A stretch of DNA of 64,000 bases from Flavobacterium aquatile LMG 4008 = ATCC 11947 (GTDB taxonomy: Bacteria; Bacteroidota; Bacteroidia; Flavobacteriales; Flavobacteriaceae). The notes beneath the pieces were generated by a model that ran no database searches, was not told the DNA's origin, and was given only the letters and a program-made list of their open reading frames with translations. Shown piece after piece: positions 26,413-33,450 of this stretch (positions within the stretch are counted from its first letter, which is position 1; each line of letters starts with the position of its first letter). The stretch covers positions 248,001-312,000 of the forward strand of contig NZ_JRHH01000001.1 of assembly GCF_000757385.1 (NCBI RefSeq), read 5' to 3'. The translations under genes and the position numbers were made by a program.

Positions 26413-26937
26413 ATGAAAAAAATTATTTTAGTTCTTGCAACAATTTTTAGTTTTGGAGTTGCAAATGCACAAGTTGACGTTATTACAAAACACAGTGGAG
26501 AAACTGTTGAAGGTAAAGTGATTAGATTAGACGAGTACACAGTTGTATTCAAATATGATGGTGAAGATGCTGAAAATACCATCGGAAAATATGCAGTTGA
26601 AAAAATTGTATATGGTAAAACAAAAAGAGTAGAAGATGTAACAGAAAAAATCGTAGTTAGCAGTGAAGCAGATTGGGAAAAAGTGGTTATCCTTGAAGAG
26701 AAATCATACATCGCTGGTTTGAAAAAAGTTGGTGAAGTACGTGGTAAAACAGGTTTAATTAATTTCCAAACAGGAAACACAGGAGATAAAAAAGCTCAAA
26801 AGAAATTGAAAATGGATGCTGCAAAACAAGGTTGTCCTTTCGTTTTATTAACTGCAGATAAAACTACAGTTGGTGCAAATTCTAATGCTCTTGGAGGTTC
26901 ACAAGCAATCAAAACTGGTGTAGCTTACAAATACTAA
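26413..26937 (+). CDS. Secreted protein of unknown function
   Basis: The 174-residue product starts at 26413 (MKKIILVLATIF) with a signal peptide cleaved near ANAQ (residue 20). The N-terminal part (ITKHSGETVEGKVIRLDEYTVVFKYDGED) reads as a small beta-barrel similar to bacterial SH3-like or Sm-like strands, followed by a Lys-rich middle and a GCPFVLLTADKT segment. No catalytic motif seen. It stands alone between the aromatic operon and rsgA and ends at a strong terminator. Confidence 0.75.
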   Translation: MKKIILVLATIFSFGVANAQVDVITKHSGETVEGKVIRLDEYTVVFKYDGEDAENTIGKYAVEKIVYGKTKRVEDVTEKIVVSSEADWEKVVILEEKSYIAGLKKVGEVRGKTGLINFQTGNTGDKKAQKKLKMDAAKQGCPFVLLTADKTTVGANSNALGGSQAIKTGVAYKY

Positions 26938-26952
26938 GATTTTCCAAATACT

Positions 26953-26990
26953 AAAAAAGGCTGTTTATTAATTTAAACAGCCTTTTTTTT
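26953..26990 (+). terminator. Terminator before rsgA
   Basis: AAGGCTGTTTA and TAAACAGCCTT form an 11-bp stem and run into T's. Confidence 0.88.
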
Positions 26991-27000
26991 GTTTGTCAAA

Positions 27001-27033
27001 ATCTAAAATCTAAAATCTAAAATTGTAAATTTG
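27001..27033 (+). promoter_or_regulatory. Heptamer repeat (ATCTAAA x3) and -7 element for rsgA
   Basis: Three perfect ATCTAAA heptamers (27001-27021) are followed by TAAATTTG (27026-27033), only 4 bases before the rsgA ATG. If the box is used, the mRNA would be nearly leaderless. Confidence 0.5.
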
Positions 27034-27037
27034 CCAA

Positions 27038-28018
27038 ATGACAGGAACAGTATATAAATCTACCGGAAGTTGGTATACCGTAAAATCGAATGAAGGCGAT
27101 TTTATGGAATGCCGTATTAAAGGAAAATTCCGTATTAAAGGCATCAAAAGTACCAATCCCATTGCCGTTGGCGATATTGTAGATTATGATTTGGATGAAA
27201 CTTCCGATACTGTAACCGGAACGATTCATAATATTCACGATAGGAAAAATTATATCGTAAGAAAATCGGTGAATCTTTCACATCAAATGCACATCATTGC
27301 TTCCAATTTAGATTACGTTTTTCTGTTGATAACAGTAAATAATCCACCAACAACATTCAATTTTATTGATCGATTTCTTGTTACTGCCGAGGCTTATGGA
27401 ATCGAAACTATTTTGGTTTTTAATAAAATCGACACTTTAGATGATGCTACTTTAGATGAGCAACTTTATATGCAACACGTTTACCAACAAATTGGTTATA
27501 AATGTTTGCGAGTTTCCTCTACTGAAGGAAAAGGAATTGAAGAATTAAAAGAGTTAATGATTGGTAAAACCACCATGTTTTCTGGACATTCAGGCGTAGG
27601 AAAATCTACATTAGTCAACGCATTGGAACCGACTTTGCATTTAAAAACCAAAACAATTTCTGAACAAAGCATGCAAGGACAACATACAACGACTTTTGCA
27701 GAAATGTATGATTTATCTTTCGGCGCCAAAATTATTGACACACCAGGAATAAAAGGTTTCGGAATTGTAGATATGGAAAAAGAAGAAATCAGCGGTTATT
27801 TTCCAGAGTTTTTTAAATTAAAAGATCAATGCAAATTCAATAATTGCCTTCACAAAGAAGAACCCAAATGCGCCATTAAAGAAGCATTAGAAAAAGATGA
27901 AATTTCTTGGACGCGTTACAACAGTTATTTAAAAATTTTAGAAGGCGATGAAGATAATTATAGAACAGACATTTACAATGATGATCGAATCGCCAGTGAT
28001 GCAACGAGGAACAAGTAG
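27038..28018 (+). CDS. rsgA: Ribosome small subunit-dependent GTPase A
   Basis: This circularly permuted GTPase acts late in 30S ribosome assembly. The 326 residues contain an N-terminal OB-fold, G4 (NKID, about 132), then G1 GHSGVGKST (183-191) and G3 DTPG (about 242), the permuted order that defines the family. A C-terminal zinc site uses Cys265, Cys270, His272 and Cys278. Length is normal. Confidence 0.95.
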   Translation: MTGTVYKSTGSWYTVKSNEGDFMECRIKGKFRIKGIKSTNPIAVGDIVDYDLDETSDTVTGTIHNIHDRKNYIVRKSVNLSHQMHIIASNLDYVFLLITVNNPPTTFNFIDRFLVTAEAYGIETILVFNKIDTLDDATLDEQLYMQHVYQQIGYKCLRVSSTEGKGIEELKELMIGKTTMFSGHSGVGKSTLVNALEPTLHLKTKTISEQSMQGQHTTTFAEMYDLSFGAKIIDTPGIKGFGIVDMEKEEISGYFPEFFKLKDQCKFNNCLHKEEPKCAIKEALEKDEISWTRYNSYLKILEGDEDNYRTDIYNDDRIASDATRNK

Positions 28019-28066
28019 TGTTAAGTTCTAAAATCCAAAATCGTCATTCTTCAATCGTTAATCAAC

Positions 28067-28519
28067 ATGAAAGCAGTAATCCAAAGAGTTTCATCATCGT
28101 CTGTAACAATTGATTCTAAAATTGTAGCCGATATTCAACATGGATTATTGATTTTAATCGGAATTGAAGATGCCGATAATCAAGAAGACATCAATTGGTT
28201 AACCTCTAAAATAGCCAATCTCCGAATATTTCCAGACGAAAACGAGGTCATGAATCTTTCTGTAAAAGATTCTAATGGAGATATAATTGTGGTTTCGCAA
28301 TTTACACTTCACGCTGCAACCAAAAAAGGAAATAGACCAAGTTATATAAAAGCATCCAAACCCGAAATTGCCATTCCGCTCTACGAAAAGTTTATTAGTC
28401 AAATGGAACTTGAAATGGGTAAAAAAGTACAAACCGGGCAATTTGGAGCCGATATGAAAGTTGCACTTGTAAATGATGGTCCAGTTACTATAATTATTGA
28501 TACAAAAAATAAAGAGTAA
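28067..28519 (+). CDS. dtd: D-aminoacyl-tRNA deacylase
   Basis: The enzyme removes D-amino acids (and Gly) from mischarged tRNA. The 150-residue protein has the SQFTLHAATKKGNRPSY active-site block (about 78-94) and the C-terminal NDGPVT motif carrying the Gly-cis-Pro pair. It starts 48 bases after rsgA and is probably co-transcribed. Confidence 0.95.
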   Translation: MKAVIQRVSSSSVTIDSKIVADIQHGLLILIGIEDADNQEDINWLTSKIANLRIFPDENEVMNLSVKDSNGDIIVVSQFTLHAATKKGNRPSYIKASKPEIAIPLYEKFISQMELEMGKKVQTGQFGADMKVALVNDGPVTIIIDTKNKE

Positions 28520-28560
28520 CATTTTTTTGATTTGTAAAAATTACAATTATTTGGTAAAAC

Positions 28561-28624
28561 TTGCGCTTATATGGTAAATATTCCATACTTTTAATAAAAG
28601 TTAGCGCAAATGGTATTATCTTTG
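28561..28624 (+). promoter_or_regulatory. Promoter with inverted repeat (candidate operator)
   Basis: TTGCGCT (28561-28567) and AGCGCAA (28603-28609) are perfect inverted arms 35 bases apart. A -7 box TATCTTTG (28617-28624) follows the right arm, so a bound protein could block the promoter. This fits autoregulation by a toxin-antitoxin pair downstream, which is inference. Confidence 0.5.
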
Positions 28625-28681
28625 CACTCCTTAATTAGTTTATGTTTTTGTAAATCAACATGTTAACTATTTTATTAAACC

Positions 28682-29275
28682 ATGACTATCAACAATAAAT
28701 ATTACCACGAACAAATAGATAAATTAGGCAATGCACTTGTTTATTTAATTGAGCAAATGGGTTCTCTTCCAAAAACTAGTTTACTAAAATTAGTTTACAT
28801 AATTGAAGAAAAATCCATTGAAAAACGTAGTATGCCTTTTTTTAACCTTGACTTTGAGGTTTGGAAATTTGGTCCTGTTTGTCAAAATCTTTACGTTGAA
28901 TTTACCGAAGAGCCAACAATTTTAAAGGATTACATCAAAAAAAGAAACACTAGAAGTGGTTTCGTTTTTGATAAAGTAAATCATTTCAATGATGATGAAT
29001 TTTCAGATTCAGATATTGCATTGATGAATGAAATAATCAATGAATTTTCCGGCGCAAATTGTGGCGATTTAGTAGAATATACGCACCGAGAAAATTCGCT
29101 TTGGTACAATGCAGCTAAAGAAAATGGAGTTTTAGAATTACTTTTGAGCGAAGAACTTCCTACTACCAATATTAAAATTGATTTTACAGAATTAATTAAA
29201 AACGATTCGTCAAAGTTGGATTTCTACAATGAACACAAAGAATTTCTAAGTTTTGTTTCTTCATTAAAGCACTAA
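28682..29275 (+). CDS. Panacea-domain (SocA/DUF4065-like) protein, putative antitoxin
   Basis: The 197-residue product contains the Panacea signature region: KTSLLKLVYIIEEKS (helical start, residues 34-48), then DFEVWKFGPVCQNLY and IINEFSGANCGDLVEYTH. Panacea domains are antitoxin domains in PanAT toxin-antitoxin systems and in SocA. A second gene begins one base after its stop, the usual pairing. The C-terminal 45 residues are outside the domain. Function as antitoxin is inferred from family and layout. Confidence 0.75.
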   Translation: MTINNKYYHEQIDKLGNALVYLIEQMGSLPKTSLLKLVYIIEEKSIEKRSMPFFNLDFEVWKFGPVCQNLYVEFTEEPTILKDYIKKRNTRSGFVFDKVNHFNDDEFSDSDIALMNEIINEFSGANCGDLVEYTHRENSLWYNAAKENGVLELLLSEELPTTNIKIDFTELIKNDSSKLDFYNEHKEFLSFVSSLKH

Positions 29276-29276
29276 C

Positions 29277-29711
29277 ATGTTTGAAGAAAGGAATTTATTG
29301 TACTTTGACGAGTATTATTTTGAAAACGGAAATCCGGCCAAACCAAAATACTTTCTAGTTTTAAAAGCTGACTCTGATGGTATGATACTTATATCGTTGC
29401 CAAGTTCCAAAGATTATATACCTTCAACTATTGAAAAAAAACATGGCTGTATCAATATTCCTGAAAAGCAAATTGGTTGTTACTTCTTTCAAAATAATGT
29501 TCCTATAACCGAATGTGATTTTTCATTTCCTTTAGATACGTATGTGTACGCAGGTTTAATTACAAATCAATCAATTACAACAATTCAATATATATACAAA
29601 CCAAAAGATTATAAGTTGGTTGGAAAATTGAAACCAAACGAACATCAAGATATTTTAAATTGTTTGAAGAACTCTCCAAATATTAGAAACAAATACCGAA
29701 AATTACTATAA
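29277..29711 (+). CDS. Panacea partner protein, putative toxin
   Basis: The 144-residue product is not one I recognise. The segment PAKPKYFLVLKADSDGMILISLPSSKDYIP (about residues 20-48) has the KPR-x-x-LVL pattern and strand order of PemK/MazF-like folds, and Cys residues at about 53, 62 and 74 are spread through the middle. It begins one base after the Panacea gene and ends in a terminator, so the two form a compact unit. The toxin role is inferred from position. Confidence 0.5.
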   Translation: MFEERNLLYFDEYYFENGNPAKPKYFLVLKADSDGMILISLPSSKDYIPSTIEKKHGCINIPEKQIGCYFFQNNVPITECDFSFPLDTYVYAGLITNQSITTIQYIYKPKDYKLVGKLKPNEHQDILNCLKNSPNIRNKYRKLL

Positions 29712-29736
29712 AACACTTCAGTTGAAGTGTTTTTTT
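29711..29736 (+). terminator. Terminator after the Panacea pair
   Basis: AAACACTTCA and TGAAGTGTTT pair with a 2-base loop and run into T's. Confidence 0.85.
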
Positions 29737-29885
29737 ATTTCCAATTTTCTCATAAATATTCAAAAAAAACAAAGAGTAGCGTAGTAAAAGTTCTACTTAT
29801 GAAGTAGTGATAGTTCGACGCAATAAATCGATAATATGCTGTAGGTTTGAGTTTTAACAATAGTATTAACTTAAATCTTTTTATT

Positions 29886-30392
29886 ATGCCTTTTGATAAT
29901 TTAAACAACGTTCACTACACAGCTACAGAAAAAACGGCTGCTGCCGATGCCATTACAGCACTAGAAACTGCTTTATCAGAAAAATTTAGAAATCTTACAG
30001 CCGAAGAGCGCAAACGCTACGGAAGCATCAATGAACAAAACAAACTTATAGTTAACAAAGCATTAGACTACAGAATCAATCAGCCAGCATTGAGTAGTGC
30101 CGATGTAGATTGGGTAGAGTTTCAAAACGATTTCGACTCGAGATCTTTTATTCAAGCTACGATTGCTAAGTTGCAAAATATCATTGACGGATTAAACAAC
30201 AACAAGATTTTGCACGACTTTGACAATTACCAAGCAGCACTTACCGATTATGGTTTCAGCCAATACAAAGCAAGTACTAAAGCTGCAGGATTTGAAACTA
30301 AAGTAGCCGATATGGCACAGTTTTTTAACCGAACAGGAGCCACTACAACGCCATCAACAGAAACGCCAACAGCTGGCGAACCAACATCGTAG
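29886..30392 (+). CDS. Hypothetical protein, helical, next to the palindromic array
   Basis: The start is the ATG at 29886 (MPFDNLNNVHYTATEK), giving 168 residues. The predicted protein is mostly alpha-helical (ADAITALETALSEKF, FIQATIAKLQNIIDGL) with a DVDWVEF motif near residue 75. It ends in a Thr/Pro-rich tail (about 150-168). No signal peptide or membrane segment. A hairpin repeat (30405-30489) and a 21-bp palindromic array (30584-30754) lie directly downstream. Function unknown. Confidence 0.7.
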   Translation: MPFDNLNNVHYTATEKTAAADAITALETALSEKFRNLTAEERKRYGSINEQNKLIVNKALDYRINQPALSSADVDWVEFQNDFDSRSFIQATIAKLQNIIDGLNNNKILHDFDNYQAALTDYGFSQYKASTKAAGFETKVADMAQFFNRTGATTTPSTETPTAGEPTS

Positions 30393-30404
30393 TTTTCTAT
30401 TTTT

Positions 30405-30489
30405 TTTGTCATTCTGAGGCACGAAGAATCACACTAGCAATCACACAAAGCAAATTATGATGCGATGTTTCCTTAGTCAACATGACAAA
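30405..30489 (+). repeat. MITE-like element with TTTGTCAT ends
   Basis: The 85-base block begins TTTGTCATTCTGAGGCACGA and ends ATGACAAA, giving 8-bp inverted ends. Its first 23 bases (GTCAT, a stem, GAGGCACGAA, the matching stem, ATC) follow the same plan as the inverted repeats around the GIY-YIG gene at 48955-49351. Confidence 0.65.
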
Positions 30490-30583
30490 AAAAGGCGAAG
30501 TTTTCTTCGTAAGTAGAATTAAAACAATACAAAAACCCTTTTAGAAAATCTAAAAGTGTTGTTCATTATAAAAAACTCCCAAA

Positions 30584-30754
30584 AACGCCATCCTTTACGC
30601 AAGCAACGCCAAGTTTGGCATCTGTAACGCCAATGTTGGCATCACTAACGTAAATTTTGGGGTAGGCCTACGCCAAATTTGGCATCAAGAACGTCAAATT
30701 TGGCATCAACAATGCCATCGTTGGGGTTCATCACGCCATCGTAGGCGTTTTTAG
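30584..30754 (+). repeat. Array of eight 21-23-bp palindromic units
   Basis: Units start at 30584, 30605, 30626, 30647, 30669, 30690, 30711 and 30733. Each has the form AACGCCA-NN-TTGGCATC, a 10-12-bp dyad (GCCAA/TTGGC) with a changing centre (CC, GT, TG, TT, AT, AT, CG, CG). The spacing of about two helical turns puts all dyads on one DNA face. No homopolymer or terminator structure explains it, and units are too short and lack spacers for CRISPR. Confidence 0.85.
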
Positions 30755-30836
30755 AGAAAATCGTTACCAATTCACAATTTATAATTCACAATTATATTTA
30801 TATTTGTTTTCTTAACTAATCGTTACCCTAAAAACT

Positions 30837-30977
30837 ATGAGTCTTTACGAAAAACTACAGAAAGCAACAAGCGAAGAAGACGTTATAGACGCTTACATAA
30901 AAGCACTTGGACTAACAGAATACCAAAAAAATCAGTATGTATTACAAACAACAATTATTCGATATTATTTTCAATGA
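30837..30977 (+). CDS. Short ORF, possible 5' relic of a DNA methyltransferase gene
   Basis: The 46-codon frame encodes MSLYEKLQKATSEEDVIDAY then KALGLTEYQKN. From memory, a very similar stretch opens type IIG/Eco57I-like methyltransferases in flavobacteria, but here the frame stops at codon 47. Its last 41 bases overlap the next gene in another frame, so either this is a truncated remnant or a small coupled gene. Confidence 0.4.
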   Translation: MSLYEKLQKATSEEDVIDAYIKALGLTEYQKNQYVLQTTIIRYYFQ

Positions 30978-31380
30978 GAATCCAACTTCTTTTATTAAAT
31001 GGTTAACAAAGCAACCGTTAAAAGAGCAAGTTGTAATACTAAGAGAATTTAAGCAAATGGTGTTGCAAAATATGTTTAAAAGTCAAAATTTTAGCATCGC
31101 AGATACCGTAAAAGCATTGTCTAAAACAATAGACGAATATGAAAAAGAAGTTCTAGCAGAACTAGATGCCGAAGCACAACATAAAGAAGCCTTAGAAGAA
31201 CAAGAAAAAGCAATGCAACAAATAGAAACTACTACTGTGGGAATAAAACAGTATGTGTTGAGTTGTATTGTAAACAATGAACCCAATGCTGCCGAGATGA
31301 AAGAATTGGCACAAAAAATTATTGCATTAGAAAAAGAACAAGGTACTCACAATCCCGATTTTTGGGAAGCAATTCTTTAA
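30937..31380 (+). CDS. Hypothetical coiled-coil-like protein
   Basis: The 147-residue product is not recognised. It has a Glu/Ala/Gln-rich central helix (about residues 63-100, AEAQHKEALEEQEKAMQQI) likely to form a coiled coil. Start at 30937 overlaps the preceding short ORF. It lies 12 bases upstream of the MazG-like gene and is probably the first full gene of the mazG-SMR-aroA run. Confidence 0.65.
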   Translation: MYYKQQLFDIIFNENPTSFIKWLTKQPLKEQVVILREFKQMVLQNMFKSQNFSIADTVKALSKTIDEYEKEVLAELDAEAQHKEALEEQEKAMQQIETTTVGIKQYVLSCIVNNEPNAAEMKELAQKIIALEKEQGTHNPDFWEAIL

Positions 31381-31392
31381 TTCAAACATAAT

Positions 31393-31719
31393 ATGAACCT
31401 AAAAAACTCCCAACTAGAAGTAGACAACTGGATAAAAAACCATGGTGTTCGTTACTTTAACGAATTAACCAATATGGCGCAACTTACTGAAGAAGTAGGT
31501 GAAGTTGCTCGAATAATTGCACGACGCTACGGAGAACAATCTGAGAAAGAAAGCGATAAAAATAAAGACCTTGGCGAAGAATTAGCCGACGTGGTTTTTG
31601 TAGTTTTGTGTCTTGCTAATCAAACAGGAATCGATCTTCAAGCGGCATTTGATAAAAAGTTGGATTTAAAAACCAACCGCGATCACGACAGACATCACAA
31701 CAACGACAAATTAAAATAA
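31393..31719 (+). CDS. MazG-like nucleotide pyrophosphohydrolase
   Basis: The 108-residue protein has the all-alpha NTP-PPase metal motif: EEVGEVARI (about 32-40) and EELADVVFVVL (about 64-74). These enzymes cleave (d)NTPs to monophosphate and pyrophosphate, usually as house-cleaning. Size matches the single-domain MazG-like class. The following gene starts one base later. Confidence 0.88.
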   Translation: MNLKNSQLEVDNWIKNHGVRYFNELTNMAQLTEEVGEVARIIARRYGEQSEKESDKNKDLGEELADVVFVVLCLANQTGIDLQAAFDKKLDLKTNRDHDRHHNNDKLK

Positions 31720-31720
31720 A

Positions 31721-32047
31721 TTGAACTGGATACTATTAATAATCGCTGGCTTGTTCGAAGTAGCATTTGCAACATGTCTTGGAAAGGCTAAAGAATCATC
31801 TGGAAATACCATGATTTTTTGGTATGCCGGATTTTTGGTTTGCCTTACAATCAGTATGGTTTTACTTGTAAAAGTCACTAAAGAACTACCAATTGGAACG
31901 GCTTACGCTGTCTGGACAGGAATCGGCGCTGTTGGTAGCGTACTCGTTGGGATTTTTATTTTTAAAGAGCCAGCTACTTTTTGGCGCGTTTTCTTCATCA
32001 GCACATTAATAATTTCAATTATAGGTTTAAAAGTAGTCACAAAATAA
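31721..32047 (+). CDS. Small multidrug resistance (SMR) family transporter
   Basis: The 108-residue protein has four membrane helices. The essential Glu of SMR proteins lies in the first helix (LFEVAFATCLGKAK, about residue 13). The start must be TTG at 31721, since no ATG exists before helix 1. The conserved GTAYAVWTGIGAVG helix 3 is present. The sequence resembles the SugE/Gdx guanidinium exporters, but specificity is unsure. Stop and aroA start overlap by one base. Confidence 0.9.
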   Translation: MNWILLIIAGLFEVAFATCLGKAKESSGNTMIFWYAGFLVCLTISMVLLVKVTKELPIGTAYAVWTGIGAVGSVLVGIFIFKEPATFWRVFFISTLIISIIGLKVVTK

Positions 32048-33291
32048 TGAATCTTCAATTACAAAAATCAACATACAAAAATCAAAATTCAACTTTAAAA
32101 ATCACAGGTTCCAAATCTGAAACCAACAGATTATTATTGTTGCAAGCATTATATCCAAATATAACTCTTGAAAACACCTCCAATTCTGATGATTCAGAAG
32201 TTATGGCCGGTGCACTAAATTCACAATTCACAATTCACCATTCACAATTAATAGACGTTCACCACGCTGGAACAGCTATGAGATTTCTTACAGCTTTTTT
32301 TGCTATTCAGGAAGGAAAAGAAGTAGTTTTAACTGGTTCTTCGCGAATGAAAGAACGTCCAATTAAAATTTTAGTAGAAGCATTGCAACAACTCGGAGCT
32401 GAAATAACTTACGAAGAAAACGAAGGATTTCCTCCGATAAAAATCATCGGAAAAAAATTGACTCAAAGTAAAGTTTCGCTTCCAGCAAATGTAAGTAGTC
32501 AATACATTTCGGCTCTTTTATTAATCGCGCCAAAACTTGAAAATGGATTAGAATTAACGCTCGAAGGCGAAATAACTTCTATTCCTTACATCAAAATGAC
32601 GCTGCAATTACTAAACGAAATTGGTGTAGAAACTTCTTTTGAAAATAATAAGATTACAATTTGTCATGCTGAACTAGTTTCAGCATCTAATTTAACCATT
32701 GAATCCGATTGGAGTTCAGCATCGTATTGGTATTCCATAGTTGCACTTTCCCAAATAGGAACTCAAATAACACTTTCAAGTTATAAAGAAAACAGTCTTC
32801 AAGGCGATTCAGCACTAGTAGAAATCTATAAAAATTTTGGAGTTGAAACCGTTTTTGAAAATAATTCAATAACAATTTCAAAAACTGCAATCTGCAATCT
32901 GAAATCTGTTAACTGCAATCTGCAATCTTCACCCGATATCGCTCAAACCATAGCTGTAACGAGTTTCGGATTAGGAATTGGATGCCACCTTACAGGTTTG
33001 CACACTTTAAAAATCAAAGAAACCGATAGATTAGAAGCCTTGAAAATAGAACTTTCTAAACTTGGAGCAACTATTTCTATAACAAATGATTCGTTAACAA
33101 TAGAACAATCTAATAATCTAAATTCTAATGTAACAATCGCGACCTATCAAGACCACAGAATGGCAATGGCATTTGCACCGCTGGCTTTAAAAGTTTCAAT
33201 AATTATTAAAGATGCTGAGGTAGTTTCTAAATCATATCCAACTTTTTGGGAGGATTTAGAAAGTATTGGTTTTCAGTTAGAAAAAAAATAA
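32047..33291 (+). CDS. aroA: 3-Phosphoshikimate 1-carboxyvinyltransferase (EPSP synthase)
   Basis: AroA joins phosphoenolpyruvate to shikimate-3-phosphate. Start at 32047 (MNLQLQKSTYKNQN), overlapping the SMR stop by one base; 414 residues. Family blocks: TGSKSETNRLLLLQ (about 19-32), HHAGTAMRFLTAFFA (76-90), SWSSASYWYS-type block (SDWSSASYWYS), and TYQDHRMAMAFAPLALK near the C-terminus. Three in-frame stretches look like intergenic repeats inserted in the gene: residues 58-67, 206-214 and 280-294. All catalytic blocks are intact, so the gene is probably functional. Confidence 0.93.
   Translation: MNLQLQKSTYKNQNSTLKITGSKSETNRLLLLQALYPNITLENTSNSDDSEVMAGALNSQFTIHHSQLIDVHHAGTAMRFLTAFFAIQEGKEVVLTGSSRMKERPIKILVEALQQLGAEITYEENEGFPPIKIIGKKLTQSKVSLPANVSSQYISALLLIAPKLENGLELTLEGEITSIPYIKMTLQLLNEIGVETSFENNKITICHAELVSASNLTIESDWSSASYWYSIVALSQIGTQITLSSYKENSLQGDSALVEIYKNFGVETVFENNSITISKTAICNLKSVNCNLQSSPDIAQTIAVTSFGLGIGCHLTGLHTLKIKETDRLEALKIELSKLGATISITNDSLTIEQSNNLNSNVTIATYQDHRMAMAFAPLALKVSIIIKDAEVVSKSYPTFWEDLESIGFQLEKK
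32218..32245 (+). repeat. Heptamer repeat AATTCAC x4 inside aroA
   Basis: Three perfect AATTCAC units and one CATTCAC lie within the coding sequence just before HHAGTAMRF. Confidence 0.75.
32663..32687 (+). repeat. 25-nt hairpin repeat inside aroA (G-C pair)
   Basis: GTCAT-G-CTGAA-CTAGT-TTCAG-C-ATC is translated as CHAELVSAS. Intergenic copies of the same element are at 6513 and 13779. Confidence 0.78.
32885..32926 (+). repeat. Heptamer repeat CTGCAAT x6 inside aroA
   Basis: Six heptamers (CTGCAAT with variants CTGAAAT and CTGTTAA) span exactly 42 bases, i.e. 14 codons, before the PDIAQTIAV block. Confidence 0.75.
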
Positions 33292-33346
33292 AAAACTCCG
33301 TTAATTGGCGTCTTTGTGGCAATGTCAAAAATAAAAGGCAAAACAC

Positions 33347-33378
33347 TTGACAACGCCTATCTCACAATCGTATATTTG
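33347..33378 (+). promoter_or_regulatory. queA promoter
   Basis: TTG (33347-33349) and TATATTTG (33371-33378) are 21 bases apart; both are good Bacteroidota elements. The start codon is at 33451, after T/A-rich heptamer-like sequence. Confidence 0.68.
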
Positions 33379-33450
33379 CACTCTGAATTTTAAATGTCTA
33401 TAGGAAACAACCTTAAACTTTTAAACTCTTAAACTTTTAAACTCTCTTAA

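Noticed and set aside
26388-26780. 130-codon minus-strand ORF
   Set aside because: Shadow of the secreted-protein gene at 26413; no start signals and low-complexity Ser/Thr content.
28199-28522. 107-codon minus-strand ORF
   Set aside because: Antisense to dtd, whose motifs are complete.
30584-30754. CRISPR or coding repeat
   Set aside because: No spacer pattern. The open frame through it (a result of the period being mostly a multiple of three) has no start codon and a stop just upstream.
31981-32046. Upstream start for aroA
   Set aside because: Lies within the SMR coding sequence; the TAATG junction at 32045-32049 is the natural start.
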